From NCBI GenBank assembly GCA_021209875.1, contig JAGYVD010000011.1, positions 372,001-436,000 on the forward strand: a stretch of DNA of 64,000 nt. The letters are read 5' to 3'. Under the pieces are notes generated by a model. It searched no databases. It was not told the origin of the DNA and saw nothing but the letters and a program-made list of their open reading frames with translations. The translations under genes and the position numbers were made by a program. The DNA is from Rosellinia necatrix (taxonomy: Eukaryota > Ascomycota > Sordariomycetes > Xylariales > Xylariaceae). Below, in pieces: positions 39,664 through 51,997 of the stretch (positions are counted from its first letter, which is position 1; the number at the start of each line of letters is the position of its first letter).

Positions 39664-42600
39664 CTACTTTGCTACTTTCATCCTGTGGACAAGGGATGTG
39701 CCAGCCGAGATGAAATCGGCACCGCCCAAGATCTCGAAAACGGGAAGGTCGACATCGAAGACGCTCCCCACCCAGTTGCGCAGATCGATAGCTGAAAGGG
39801 AGTCGATGCCGTACGAATGCATGGCTTTGTGCTTATCAATGCGCGCGGCCGGGGTCCCCAGCATCCAAGACACGCGGTTGACCAGGGCCTGGCAAGCCAC
39901 CTCGCCCGCCTCGCTGACGGCCCCTGTCGCCACGAGTCTCGCCACGAGTCTCGCCATCGCCTCTCGCTCGCGGATGGGTTCGCCAGCGCTGCCACCGCTG
40001 GTGCGCACGCTGGTCTCCGCCCCCTCGCCGCTGTGATGCCCTCGTGGCAGAAGGGGGGGATGGGGGAGATGGTGCATATGACCCCATAACGGCTGCTGCA
40101 TCGTCCGAGGCACCACCTGGCCGCTGCCCTCCCACCATGCCGGTGGGCTGATCCCCGCCACCGTCTGACAGCCCTTGTCCTCAGCCGAAAACGTGGTGCT
40201 GGGGTCGCAGTGGAGGTCCAGCAGCCCGCACACCTCCCGCGTTAGCAGCGGCACGTACTCCTGAGTCCGCTGCATGCCCGCGATGAACCTGCTGAGGCCC
40301 GTCAGGTAGCCCCCATCGATCACACCACCGATGTCGAGCGCCGTCGCGCGCTGGCCGTGGCCGACCCGGTACCGCGCCAGCGCGTCCTGGTACGTGTTGC
40401 CCGCATTATACCCGGCGAGGGACCCTGTGCCCAGAATCCCCATGGCTGACGAGAGCATGATGAAGAAATCGAGGTCGCTCGGGAGCTCGACGTGCAGGTT
40501 CCAAGACGCCTGCACCTTGGGCGCCACGGCTGCCGTCCAGTCATCAAACGTCATCTTATGGAAGACGGATTCCTGCGAGGTAGGTCAGTCAGCCAGCCGC
40601 GTTCGTTCGTTTAACTTGCTTCTCTGCTCGTTCGATGGGGGCAATGGTTGGTTTTTCCTCACCTTCATCACCATCGCGGCTTGGATGCATCCCCTGATGG
40701 GCGGTAGTCTCTGGAGACAATCTGCCAGAATCGATCTCAGCGAGGACCTGTCAGCCGCATCGCACGGCGGCGCCTCGACGCGGACTTTCCCTCGAGTTAG
40801 CTCCTTCACTAGGGCGTGGGCTTCGGGTGTTCGAGGGCCCGATCGAGACAGCAAAATCAAATTCCGAGCCCCTCGGCTGACTAGCCACCGGGCCATCGCG
40901 CGACCCAGGCCCCCTAGTCCTCCGCAGACGACGAACGTGGCGTTTGCCCCTAATTCGTAGCTTGGCTGAGCATCCTTCCGAATCTAAAGTGGATTAGGAT
41001 CAGTAAATCGGACGGAAGCGGATTGGTGCGGATTGGCCATGCGGCTTACCTCGATCGTGTCAGCGCCGTCGAGTTGCATGAAAACTCGCCCTTCTTCCTG
41101 CATGTTTCGCAAGCTGTCAACGGCCCTGGCCAGCTCAGAAGCAGGAAACGCGGAAGGATCAGCTTCGGAATCTACTGGGTCCGACAAAGCGGGGGCATTG
41201 CAAGCATATTCGAGCGATGCCCGGCTTGGTATGCGAGCCTGGACGATCTCGTGGTCCTGGAGCACCGACAGAGATATTTTTGACAAGGCGCCGCCACCAC
41301 CACCATCAAGCTCGTTGTGGCCTGGTGATGTGGATAGATGACGCTGCAAGACGCATCGACCCCCCGGCATCACGCATTGTATTAGTTGAGGGGTTATGCC
41401 CTGCGCATCAGCAGAGAATAAGAGGTTAAACTGATGTTTCCATGGCGACATCAGCATCGGGCTACCTTCAAACCAAGAGCTAGGCAAGACACGGTTTTCC
41501 GCAAGCCCGGTAGTCTTGGTGATTCTGATACCTTCTTCTTCCGTGGCTGCCGTCGCCCAGAGGTCGGCCACCCCCTCTTCGATTGCGAGTTGAATGGCCG
41601 AACGCCCTATCAGACTGGAGCCGTCATGCACTAGGAGACGATCGCCCTGACGAATCTGACCTACATCCACCAACGCGTGGAACGCCACTAGTCTTGACGG
41701 CACGTATCGACAGGCATTCGAAAACGTGACATGCGGGGATAGTTTGGCCACTCTTTTAGCTGAAACGCGGATCTGCGAATCGAACGAACCTCCACCAACG
41801 ACAAACACTCGGTCTCCGGGATCAAAGCTGCTCCCTGGGCTTGCCCGAAGCACAATGCCCGCGCAAGCACTCCGCCAGATAGAATCCTCTTCTGGTTGCT
41901 GAAGTCGAGAATTACCACGAGATCGAAGCGCGGCGGCCTTGACTGCGACGTCTATGGTATCATCCCCAAGCGAATCCGGCAATGGTGCTGACGCGGCATA
42001 ATACGAGGTTCCCCTCTCGCTCCACGCGCCCGTTATCATCGTAAAGGGGGCCTGGCTGTTGAGAGGAAGCGACGAGCTTTCATAAGGGGCTAACTTTGCA
42101 TCCATGCTCAACTTGACGTGGTTCGCATCCACCAAACGACGTACATGCAGACGCCCGTCCAATTCGACGTACCCTTCTTCATAGCTCGCAGGCGGCTTCC
42201 ACGATACCATCTCCGATAGAACTAGGAGAATTGGCTGAGTTTCCTTACTGGGGTCTTCGCCTGTGGCGTCCAGAGCCAATGTTACGAAATGTAGGCTCGG
42301 ATATTCGAATCTCAAAGTCCGTGCTAGACCATCTATCATCCCGTATCCGGGATTCGCACCTCGGCCGCCGCCGGAAGATATCCAAAGACAATGGTTATAT
42401 CCTTGCATGATGGTTTGAAGACGAATCCAAGCCTCTTTGTTTAAAGCATCCAGAAACGGAGTCCCATAGTCGGCAGCGAAGATTAGAAGGTTGCCGGCCT
42501 CTCTGTCTTGTTGAACAGCAAGATCCATGATATCAACGACACTGGCTCTCATGCTCCACTGCTCATGCAACAGAGGCACCAGCCGATTGGCGAGCAGTAG

Positions 42601-45600
42601 TTGCTGTGTCGAATTGCGGCTTACAACGATGGTAGCGTTACGGGTCTGTGGCGACTGAATCCCGCCTTGGGGGCTATCGAAGGATGCACTATCCACAGCT
42701 GTTGTGATCACCCATCCGTAATGATGGGCCACCTCTTGGTCGAAATCTCGCAGCACCAGATCCGCACCGGAGAAGCCGGTTTCCTTCAACAGAACATCCC
42801 AATCCCTGAGGGTGATGCTTGGCGATAGGGATCGGTTATCTCCAGACCCTCGCCACCAGCCTGGAAATACACCAAAGACGAAGCCCAGAGTCCATCCGTC
42901 GGGCTTGAACGACTCCTGCATCACAAGCTTTCCGCCGGTTTTCATAGCGTGTCGAAGGCGAAGCAGGGTCTGTTTTAAGTCGGCCGTGATATGTAGGACA
43001 CTAACCGCTAGCACGATATCATATTCCGCTGCCTGGTACCCTTGCTCGGAGAAGTCGCGCTCGATGTCCAGCGTCCCAAACGTCATCTGGGATCCGTACG
43101 CCTTGAATTCGTCCCTTGCCTTATCCAAAAACGCGGCAGATACATCCGTGAAGTCGTATCGGTTGCACCGCAGGAACGACCCTGGCCCCGAATGCGCACT
43201 GATCGCTCGGACCATCTTGCGAGTGCCTGCTCCTGTTCCCCCGCCGACCTCCAGTATGTTCAAGCCGGCCCTTAGATGCACTAGTAGGTCCACGTAGCTT
43301 GATATTTGAGCAACACACCGGTAGTCGGTGAGTGTATCATAGTAGTTCTTGAGTATGTCATTCGGCATTAGTAACTCTAATGGGTTAACTTCTTCTTTTA
43401 GCAGACCCGTGAGGCTACGTGCTACAGTAACGTAGAGTCGGCCCACTGGATTTGACTTCTCTACGCGGTCGCACAGCTCTCGGAAGCATGGCGACCCTGC
43501 TAACTCGACCGAAGAGCGTATGCTAGTTTGATAGCCTTTGGGAGTCCTTTGGCTGAGGTGATGCTCGGCCCAGTTCCAATAACACCTTGTCCAAGGCTCA
43601 CCATCGGTTAATTCGCTTGGCGTGATAGAGGCCCTCAATATGAGGAGAGCTTCCTCAACGAGAGACTCTAGGTCCTCGAAAAACCGCGTTGGGTCCTCTT
43701 CTTGCACCGGGTGGAGCTCCTGCAATACGGAATAAAGCTGTGGAGGGCTTAACTTGTCTATAGCGACCTTGCAGTCGATATTCATGCAAAATTGCCTCGG
43801 ATTTGAGAAAGAAGGGGGAGGGATGCCCGACAGATTAGTCAGCTCAAGCCCTTCGTACCATAGCCTAATCTCTTCAGGGCTCTCGTTATCGAATCCTACA
43901 CCGTTGCAAGAGAACCCACGCTCGCTTACACTGGTGATATCAGTTGCGGCGGCAAAGCCGCTCGGCCTGGAGGCTTGAAAGCCCTTGTTCGACACCCAAA
44001 GGGCATTGATGCGGGATGGCACGCTCGTAGCCATCTCTCGAGACCCGCCGGCAGTAAACGCAGTGAAGCACAGGTGCATCAGCGCATCTAAAAATATCGG
44101 ATGGATGACATGCATCTGATGGGACTCGTGCTTATCCGCATCGGACGCCCCGGCGAAGACAATGTCCGCCGCTGCTTGTCCTGAATCGCTACAGCTCTGC
44201 TCCCGAGCCACCCGTAAAAGGGGTCCGAAGTCGAGGCCATGTTCTTTCAGATACCTGTACATGTCGTCACAACTGATTTTCATTGCGCACCTTTGACGCA
44301 CCAATAAGTACCGTTGCGCTATGACGTGCCGCTGTTCCCTAGCTTTTTTGTTGCCCCAGCTGTCTGTCTCATTATAAAATTCCACGGATATTGAACCTTG
44401 ACAGTTGATAATCCAATGTTCTCGTGTGAAACTCCGAATAGTAAATTCGAAGGCCAACTCTCCCTCGCCCAGCCTGGCCACCTTTTTGAGGGATGTTTGA
44501 ACCTCCAGGGGGCCCGCGGACAGGTCCATGGGCGCATCAATCCGTACATCGTGCAATGAATAGCCACTAACAGCTCGGTCGCTGCCCTGCGCTAATTGAC
44601 TTGCCGCTTCAATAGCCATGACTAGCATACCCGCCCCTGGATAAAGAATAACACCGTTGATGACATGCTGCTCGGCCCAAGGGAGCTCCTCGGCCCTCAA
44701 CAAGTGCCTCCAGCGAGCATCGTCTGGGTTCCAGTCTCTAGAGCGAACGCCTAGAAACCTCGAAGGCGCGTGTTCCCGCAATCTGTAATTTCGACTGAGC
44801 CTACTTTCGTGCCAGTAGCTTTGAGAATGGTCGAAAGGATATTCCGGAAGGTCAACGAGCAACGTCCGTGAAGACTTCTGCTCGTCCACCTCGAGAGGTT
44901 CGTTTACTGCTCTCAGATTTACTGTGATCCCCTTGCTGTACATGTGGCCTAGGGCGCTTAACATGGTCTCTGCGGCCGAAAGGGGCCTTTTGAGAACGGA
45001 GCTGTAACCGATAGAAGCCCCCCGTGGGATGATTTTCAGAATGTCCCGGATTGGAGCCTGCAGTGTCGCATGTGGCCCGATTTCTAAGAGATCGTCTATA
45101 ACGCAAGCATGAGTGTGACTTAAGTCAATCTTCTTGACGAGATCGACTCTTGATTGCGCGCACATTTTAGTGATAGCTAGGGAAAACTGTACTGTCGAAA
45201 CCATGTTTAGAACCCAGTATAAGGGGTCGGTCAACTGAGCGCCAGTAACCCTCTTCCCTGTAACGCTGGATATCATCGGGACTTTGGTATCTGGCGTGCC
45301 GTCCAAACTACCGACCATGGCAGCGTATTCGGCAGAGATAGATTCCATCTGTCGAGAGTGATAAGCCAGTGGAACTCGAAGTTTCCGAACGAATACGCCT
45401 TCGCTGTTCAACTTCTCGTAAACCTCATCAAGAATATGACCTTCCCCTGCAATGGTGACATTCTCGGGACTGTTAACGCAAGCTATAGCGACCCCAAAAG
45501 CGAGGGAACCTGGTTTGAAGCCTGTGAGAAGATCTTGTGCGCGCTCTTCCGAGATGCCGGCTGCGATCATCGAGCCCGATACACGGGAGGCAGATGATAC

Positions 45601-48234
45601 AGATAATTTGGAGCAGCAGATTCCTCGAAAATATGCTAGTTTCCAAGCAGACTCGACCGATATGTATCCACCAGCATACCTATAAATTATCTTGTCAGTT
45701 CTATACCGGTAGCATTAGGAGTGCCACATACGCAGCGGCAATTTCCCCAGAAGAATGCCCTACAACGGCGTGTGGAGTTACGCCGAACCGCCGCAGAAGG
45801 TTCACAATCGCGGTTTGTAAAACTGTGCAAAGAGTCTGGCTAAGCTCGGCGTCATCCATAGCGAGGCCATCAACCGGTCCTGAGAGCGCCTCTTCATGGT
45901 AAGTTAGCAAAGTCTTCTTCTGTGAGGTTATGGTGCTCCAGTTGTCTGACATACCAACCACGGACCACATGCATCCCAAACTTCTCAAAAACTTGTCAGC
46001 GCGCAAGAGATCCGCTTTGAAGCTAGCATAATGGGTTAGCTCTCGCGACATACCAACCCACTGGGCACCTTGTCCGCTAAAAACGAAACCAACCCGAGGC
46101 GCCTTCGCGGAATCGGCTCGGATAGCCGCAGGCATATGCGACTCTATGTCTTTTAAGTCGACTGGCGATTGAACTAAAGCAAAGCTTCGCCATGGGAGGC
46201 GTGACCGGTGGCTATCCAACGTATAGGCCAGATCTCCAAGCCATCCTTCCCAGTCCTGGCCGCCGAACGACTTGTGGTGGTTCACGGCCTCGTACAATCT
46301 CGCAATTCGACGATTTCCGCTCTCATCGGCGCTTGCCCACACAAGGAGTTTCGGGAATTGTGCGGTTTCGTCTGTTTTCTTAATCCCGTTTACTATTGTA
46401 TGGATTGGCATGGATTGTTTTGCCGTCTTGTGTCGACCTGATAAAGACCTGAGATATAAATAGTGGTAGGCATCATCCAAGATAATATGGCAATTTGCAC
46501 CGCCGTACCCAAATGAATTGACCGATGCCCTTCGCAGGCCGCTCGTCGGCCAGGGGTGACATCTATCGGGGAACTAAATTTGTTAGCAATCTCTTATTAC
46601 AGCTATGAAAAAGTGCTAATTCTTTTTCTTACTTTGAGACCCCAGTTATGTGCGTCTATTTTTGGATTCAGCGTCTCAAAATTGGCATTGGGCGGAATGA
46701 CTCCTTTCTCTAAAACTAAAACCGTTTTGATTACACCAGCGAGCCCGCTCGCCCCCTCTAGGTGGCCGATATTAGATTTAACTGCACCGCTATATTCCGA
46801 ATTAACTTCTCGGGGGGTAGACAAGGGATGAGAATATGGGACGTACACAAAGATCGGATCGGATGAGGAACGGATATCTTCAAACGACGACGCAATAGCT
46901 CTAGCTTCGCAAGGATCTCCCACGGCCGTCCCCGTCCCATGGGCCTCAAAATATCGAGTTGGTTCCATAGAGAGGCCGGCCCGCCGGTATGTTTCCCGAA
47001 TTAGGTGTTCTTGCGACAAGCTACTCGGTTGCGTGATTCCAGGGGTCCTGCCGTCTTCGTTGGAGAGTGTTGAGCGAATCACTGCGCGGATTGTATTGCC
47101 ATCTCGGATTGCGTCGGATACTTTCTTCACTGGGAAGCTGGAGGTCAGGTGTCGTCACTTTACACATGAATGATATAACCCCTCCAAGTCTTCCGGCGTC
47201 GTGTTGACCTAATAGGTGAACTTGATGTTCTGGAAGCCGACAAAACCCCTGGGAAACGAGATTTACTCACAGATCATAACGCCAATCCCTTCACCCCTGG
47301 CGTATCCATTGGCCCTATGATCAAATGAATAACACCTGCTGTCTGGTGATAGAAAGTGAAGGTTGCTTAGCCAAGTGTATGTTTCGGGAGAGAAGGTGAG
47401 ATTGCAGCCTGCCACCATGCTCTGGAGAATATTAGGCCCAAACGCCATGATCGGGACGGGACCACGCACCATATTGCAAGACCCTGTTTTTAAAGCCTGG
47501 CATGCCATGTCAATCGCCATCGCAGAGCTTGAACATGCGGAATCAAGGCCGACGCTAGGGCCTCGCAGGTCGAAGAACCAGCTAAGCCGGTTGGCAAGCA
47601 TACTTATGCCGAAACCAAGGCCCGCGTACGATGGCGGGTATTCTGCATCTCTGTTGATTTGGATTCCGTAGTCCAAGCCGAATGATCCTGTATATACGGA
47701 GGTAGAGGAACCAGCTACGCTATCCGTCGTAATGCCAGCTGTGCACCCTAGTCAGCTGGAAACCGTCATTCTTGGTGGATAGAGGGAAATTTGGGCAGAC
47801 CGTTTTCTAGAGCTCTGAAGGCCGCTTCTAACAACCAGCGTTGCATAGGATCTATCGAAGACGCCTCGACGGAGGAGATAGAAAAGAAATTTGCATCAAA
47901 AACCGAGATATCCTCTTCTATAAAATGGCCTCCTTGAACGGAAATCTGGTGGTTAGTCAGCTTGGTTCATAATGAAAAGTTTTTAGTTTTTGGCATTCTT
48001 CTGTATAAAAAGCCTTACTGTATTCAAACTGCTTTTCTTCTGGAAAAATCCCGCCCCGTTGAATCTATTAGACGGAAATGGAGTGGCGGCACAACGTTTC
48101 TCTGCCATCATCTGCCAAAAAAGCTCCGAGGATACGGCGTCTCCGGGGAACTTAAAGGAGAACCCACAGATTGCGATGTCCTCGCTGTAGTCTCCTCCAG
48201 GACGGTTTCCGGACAAATCAGAGCTGTCAGCCAT
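39664..48234 (-). CDS. Highly reducing iterative polyketide synthase (KS-AT-DH-MT-ER*-KR-ACP)
   Basis: This type I HR-PKS makes the cluster's carbon chain from malonyl-CoA. Ten exons join in frame to 2640 residues (introns 48018-47946, 47800-47739, 47469-47422, 47270-47130, 46846-46790, 46632-46574, 45731-45680, 41049-40984, 40662-40573). KS: C189 in DSACSSS, H324 in HGTGT, H364 in SNIGH. AT: S681 in GHSSGE, H795 in AYHS. DH: H1026 in [11 protein letters not shown]1219 in HPIFLDAL. C-methyltransferase: LEVGGGTG at 1497-1504. ER about 1910-2225 is degenerate, with SSLIG where GGVG is expected. [10 protein letters not shown] near 2256, K2357, S2380, Y2393. ACP: S2596 in GIDSLS. There is no C-terminal release domain. 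ATG 48234 is chosen because MADSS immediately precedes the KS entry ([15 protein letters not shown]). The 48-bp intron at 47469 has length divisible by three and no stop, so it might be retained; removing it restores the usual KS pattern (CNMSMVAGC). The last codons lie in a simple GCTACTTT-type repeat. Confidence 0.95.
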
Positions 48235-48632
48235 CGTTGGAATATAATATAAACATAAGTGGCCGGAAGGACAAGTTATGTGAAAGCACAAGGGACACGC
48301 TCATGAGATGGGTGATAAGTAGGTTATATATGCTGAGTAAGGCCAGGTTAAGGATACAGTAATGCAATATAAAGATTTATGTAACTAAACCGCTTGGACA
48401 AGCTTCCCAAGTGTTGAATTATGGGGAGGTCAGTCGGATATCAATACGCCATGAAACGTCTGCACAGGCGTGTGCTCAGAGAGAAAGAATTCACCAACAT
48501 TTGATACGTACCTATGCATACATATAAGATGCTTACCTCCCCCTTCAAGGGTACGACGCCTCATTTGGTATTGAAACGTACTTACACATATGGCGCTATA
48601 TACTACGAAATAGTTACTGCTCAAGTGTCACA
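48235..48632. promoter_or_regulatory. Divergent promoter shared by PKS and hydrolase
   Basis: 398 bp separate the PKS start (minus) from the hydrolase start (plus), so both genes must take their core promoters from here. TATA-like words lie near 48330 (TTATATAT) and 48593 (GCTATATA), each on the side suited to one gene. I see no clear palindromic CGG-type site. Co-regulation is inferred from the arrangement. Confidence 0.75.
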
Positions 48633-49510
48633 ATGAAATTCCTCTGCCTCCACGGAAGCGGGACAAACAGTAGTGTGAGCATTCCACCTTCTCATCGCGT
48701 CAGGACACCTGTATTGTCGGGATACTCATGGCACATTAACCTACAGATCATGCGGTCCCAGACAGGTATCCGATGCTATGATAAGTGGCTAGAGGCAGGT
48801 CTGCTCACTATTACACCAGGTCCGTTAAGACACGAGCTTGGGGAGGACCACGAGTATGAATTCGTGGAGGCGACAATACGCTGTGCGCCGGCAAAAGGTA
48901 TGCCTGTGCTCCTATTGTGATGGACGCCCTAGGTAGTAGAGAGACGGCTAAGGCGTGTTACGAAGGTGTCGAGGCCTTGTCGTCGCCGGGGCATGACTAC
49001 TACGCCTTCTTCGACCAAGACCTAGCGACCCTCGAGACGGCGATCGAGCAGCTGGATGGTTACATCTCGGCCGAGGGCCCCTTCGACGCCGTGCTGGGCT
49101 TCTCCGCCGGCTGCGTGCTCGCGGCGATGTATCTCCTGCAGAAGCAGAGGCAGGACCAAGCGACACCACCGCCGTTCCGATGCGCCATCTTCCTCTCGTG
49201 CGCAGAGCTACGGGACGAGATGACGTACCTGGGCGTGTCGCCAGGCGCCACGACGCGGGAGCCCATTCGACTGCCGACGGCGCACATCTGGGGATCGCGC
49301 GACACGACAGCCCCAAATGGCGGTCGGGATCTGAGTGAGATTTGCGACGCTGCCGTGCGGCTGCGTCTGATCCACGACGGGGGACACGAGCCACCGCGCG
49401 GGGGCAGGCACCTGACGGACGCGTGCCATATCATACGCCGAGTCCTGCAGCTGGCGAAGCGAACGACGGCGGCTCAAGCGCGGATGGCTTCCACGGCTCC
49501 TCTAGTGTAG
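48633..49510 (+). CDS. FSH1-family serine hydrolase (LovG-like polyketide thiohydrolase)
   Basis: This is an alpha/beta hydrolase of the FSH1 family. LovG, a member, releases the finished chain from the ACP of the lovastatin HR-PKS. Four exons (48633-48674, 48747-48765, 48820-48897, 48966-49510) join in frame to 227 residues. The second exon is only 19 bp; it is supported because it rebuilds the family's N-terminal pattern, MKFLCLHGSGTNSS then IMRSQTG. The catalytic triad is visible: S93 in GFSAG, D159 in WGSRD and H187 in DGGHEPP. Length is normal for the family, and there is no signal peptide. It is divergent from the PKS across a shared promoter, and that PKS lacks a releasing domain, so chain release (hydrolysis or editing) is the most likely job. 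Other FSH proteins are general esterases, so the specific role is inferred. Confidence 0.9.
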
Positions 49511-50930
49511 TGGCGGCAATGGGCTCCATGTGAGGCGAGGGGAAGGGAGTGATAAGCGGCATGCAACGTCGGGCGGATGCCATGTCGTCGCGGCAGGGGA
49601 TAGGCTGTGACCTGCCTAGCTAGGAGGTGCTGACCTAGTCAAACTTGGGCAGAAACTGGTATGGGCCGGCCGGGTGGGTGTGGCGGTCTTCGCATTTCCT
49701 GACCGGACGGGACGACGCTCGAGATGGGTAGATAGTTGCTTGTAAGAGGAGGAGTGTATAAGGTAGCCTCTAGCGTGCGTGGATTAGGGGGAAGGGGGGG
49801 AAGGGAGGGGGGGGGAAGGAAAGGGGGAAGGGAGGGGACAGGGATGCACAACCAAGAGGTTGCCGTAGCATTCCGACTACTACCTTAATAAGTACCATAC
49901 CTACCTCTACCTACCTACTTATAGTACGACTATTTCGTACTATACGTGGGTATCTCAGTTCCAATATGACAGCTCCCCTCACTTGCTGCACAGTACTTCA
50001 ACGGACAGCACCCAGGTCCATGCTACACCGTAGATCACTACTGTGTTGCAGACAGACGACATACCTGACTACCAGGTAAGGTGGGCAGGCAAAGTATATT
50101 GGGTACTTAACACTGCCTACTTACTACAAATAACGCTCCCTAGAGTAGCCACATCTTAAGTAACTTCCTACCTCAATGTTTGGGAGTTACATGCAGACAC
50201 CTGCATGTACGAAGTATGCATTAAGTGCCCGCCGTGTTTCTATTGGGGCGCCCTTGTCTTGGAGCACGCTTCTATTGGAGGACCTTCTCCCGCCGGCAGT
50301 TACCGGCTTCAATGATCATCGCAACTGCACATACCTATAATGTAAGTACAATTGAGGATGGATGTCTACTACCTACTTATAAGTATTGACCCGAGTAGCT
50401 TCTTGGGTATGCACAAAGTACTTCGGCAGGCAGCTATTCAGTATGTTAGTACTTATTACATATTCCATGTGCTTCACATTAGTACCCAAGAGAGGTGAGG
50501 TATATACCTCCCTGATCAAGTACCTTTACCGAAGGTAAGTAAGTAGTACAGTAGGTAGTAGTAGTAGTAATATTAATGTCTAATCTAGGTGTGTAGTACA
50601 GTAGGTAGATACTGGGTAAGTACCTAGGTAGGTAGGCATCTAGCTGGCATATTGAAGATGGCGCTCGCCCTCCCTTGCGTGTGCTTCTTCCATAATTCTC
50701 CAAACCGTCGACCGGGTGTACAACAACCACCACCTCACCTCACCTCGCCCTCCCCCTTTATTTTTTTTTATTTTTATTTTTAATTTTTTTTCAGCGCGCA
50801 CATCAAGCATAAACGCCAATCGCCTGTTTCATCCTTTCAAGGCGGCTAAGACACCTTTTCGTCCTTCCGCCCTCTCTCATCCCACCATCGTCGGCAGGCT
50901 CAGACAGGCCTCGAGCGGGGTATCCGAACA
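49511..50930. other. 1.4-kb intergenic region upstream of the SDR, low-complexity rich
   Basis: I see no gene. A purine tract of G runs and GGA/GAA lies at about 49785-49840. From about 49880 to 50640 the words TACCTA, GTAGGTA and TACTTA recur many times. A TTTTTATTTTTA pyrimidine tract sits at 50756-50792, within 175 bp upstream of the SDR start. The 70-codon minus-strand frame at 49639-49851 is a proline-rich reading of the purine tract. Confidence 0.6.
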
Positions 50931-51997
50931 ATGGCCCAATTCAAGCTTGATGGGATTGCTCTGGTGGTAGGGGTACGTTTGGGATGGCCACCATTTGCGG
51001 CGCCTGCGAGGTTCCTTCGGGGGTCTCCACGTGCGTGTGAGGAGAGTGAAACTGATGTGAATGAATTTCCAATATAGGCTGCCGGCGGCATTGGGCGCGA
51101 GGTTGCCTTCACGTTTGCCGAGGCTGGCGTCAAGGGCATCCTGCTCGCCGACTTGAATGCGGACGCATCTGCTGAGGTGGCTGAAAAGTCCAAATCCATC
51201 GCTACCAACCCCAACTACAAATGCCTGTCGACGGGAGTCGACGTGGTAGACGTGGAGTCAGTAGACAAGATGGTCCACTTGGCCGTCGAGACCTTTGGCC
51301 GCATTGACTACTGTATCAGTGCTTTCGGTGTACGATCCCATTCCTTCGAGGCCCGTGAAAAGTCATTAATTATCCATCCGCTAATTGACTGATCATCTAC
51401 CATAGATTGATGTTGCCGAATATGTCCCCTTTCACCAAACCACACCCGAAGACTATGACCGCGTCCTTGGAGTCAATACCAAGGGACTGTTTCTTGTCAC
51501 CCGCGCGGTTGGCAAAGTGATGCTGTCACAGGAGTCAGCCCAAGTCGACCTAGGCCGGCTGGGAACGAGGGACATAGGCCGGGGCTCGATCGTGAATGTG
51601 ACCTCCGCCATGGCTCTGGTTGCTGTGCCGGCTAAGGCACCGTATACGACGTCCAAACATGCCGCTACTGGCATAGCAAAAGCTGCAGGTTCGTATCTAT
51701 CGCGCCTCGGGACCATCCTCGTGCTTACCCTGCGTAGCCATGGACTTTAAATCGGCAAACATTCGTGTCAATCAAGTCTGCCCAACCTGGGTTCGCACGC
51801 CCATGTTTGAAGAAGAATGCCGCCGAATCCCTCAAACGCCGGATATAATTAACAAGATATCCCCGATCAAGCGCGCGATCGAACCAGACGAAGTCGCCGC
51901 GGCTTGTCTATATCTCTGTACCCCCAGCACGCTGGCTGTGAATGGTCTTACCCTTACGCTGGACACAGGCCTCCTGGTTGGGCCTGTGATTGGGTAG
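50931..51997 (+). CDS. Short-chain dehydrogenase/reductase (classical SDR)
   Basis: This NAD(P)-dependent oxidoreductase acts on alcohol or ketone groups. Four exons (50931-50972, 51078-51329, 51406-51688, 51738-51997) join in frame to 278 residues, a normal length for a classical SDR. The cofactor motif VVGAAGGIG has glycines at 14, 18 and 20 and is rebuilt across the first intron. Other family residues are N122 in VNTKG, S165 in NVTSA, and Y178 and K182 in YTTSK. The C-terminal half keeps the NIRVNQVCPTWVRTPM segment seen in most SDRs. The start is the first ATG, six residues before the first beta strand. There is no signal peptide or membrane segment, so it is probably cytosolic. In this cluster it may reduce or oxidise a keto/hydroxy group on the released chain. 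Substrate and cofactor choice cannot be read with confidence. Confidence 0.93.

Noticed and set aside
39664..48234. PKS-NRPS hybrid or non-reducing PKS
   Set aside because: The chain stops after the ACP with no condensation, adenylation or reductase domain downstream, and DH, MT and KR domains with HR-PKS order exclude the non-reducing type.
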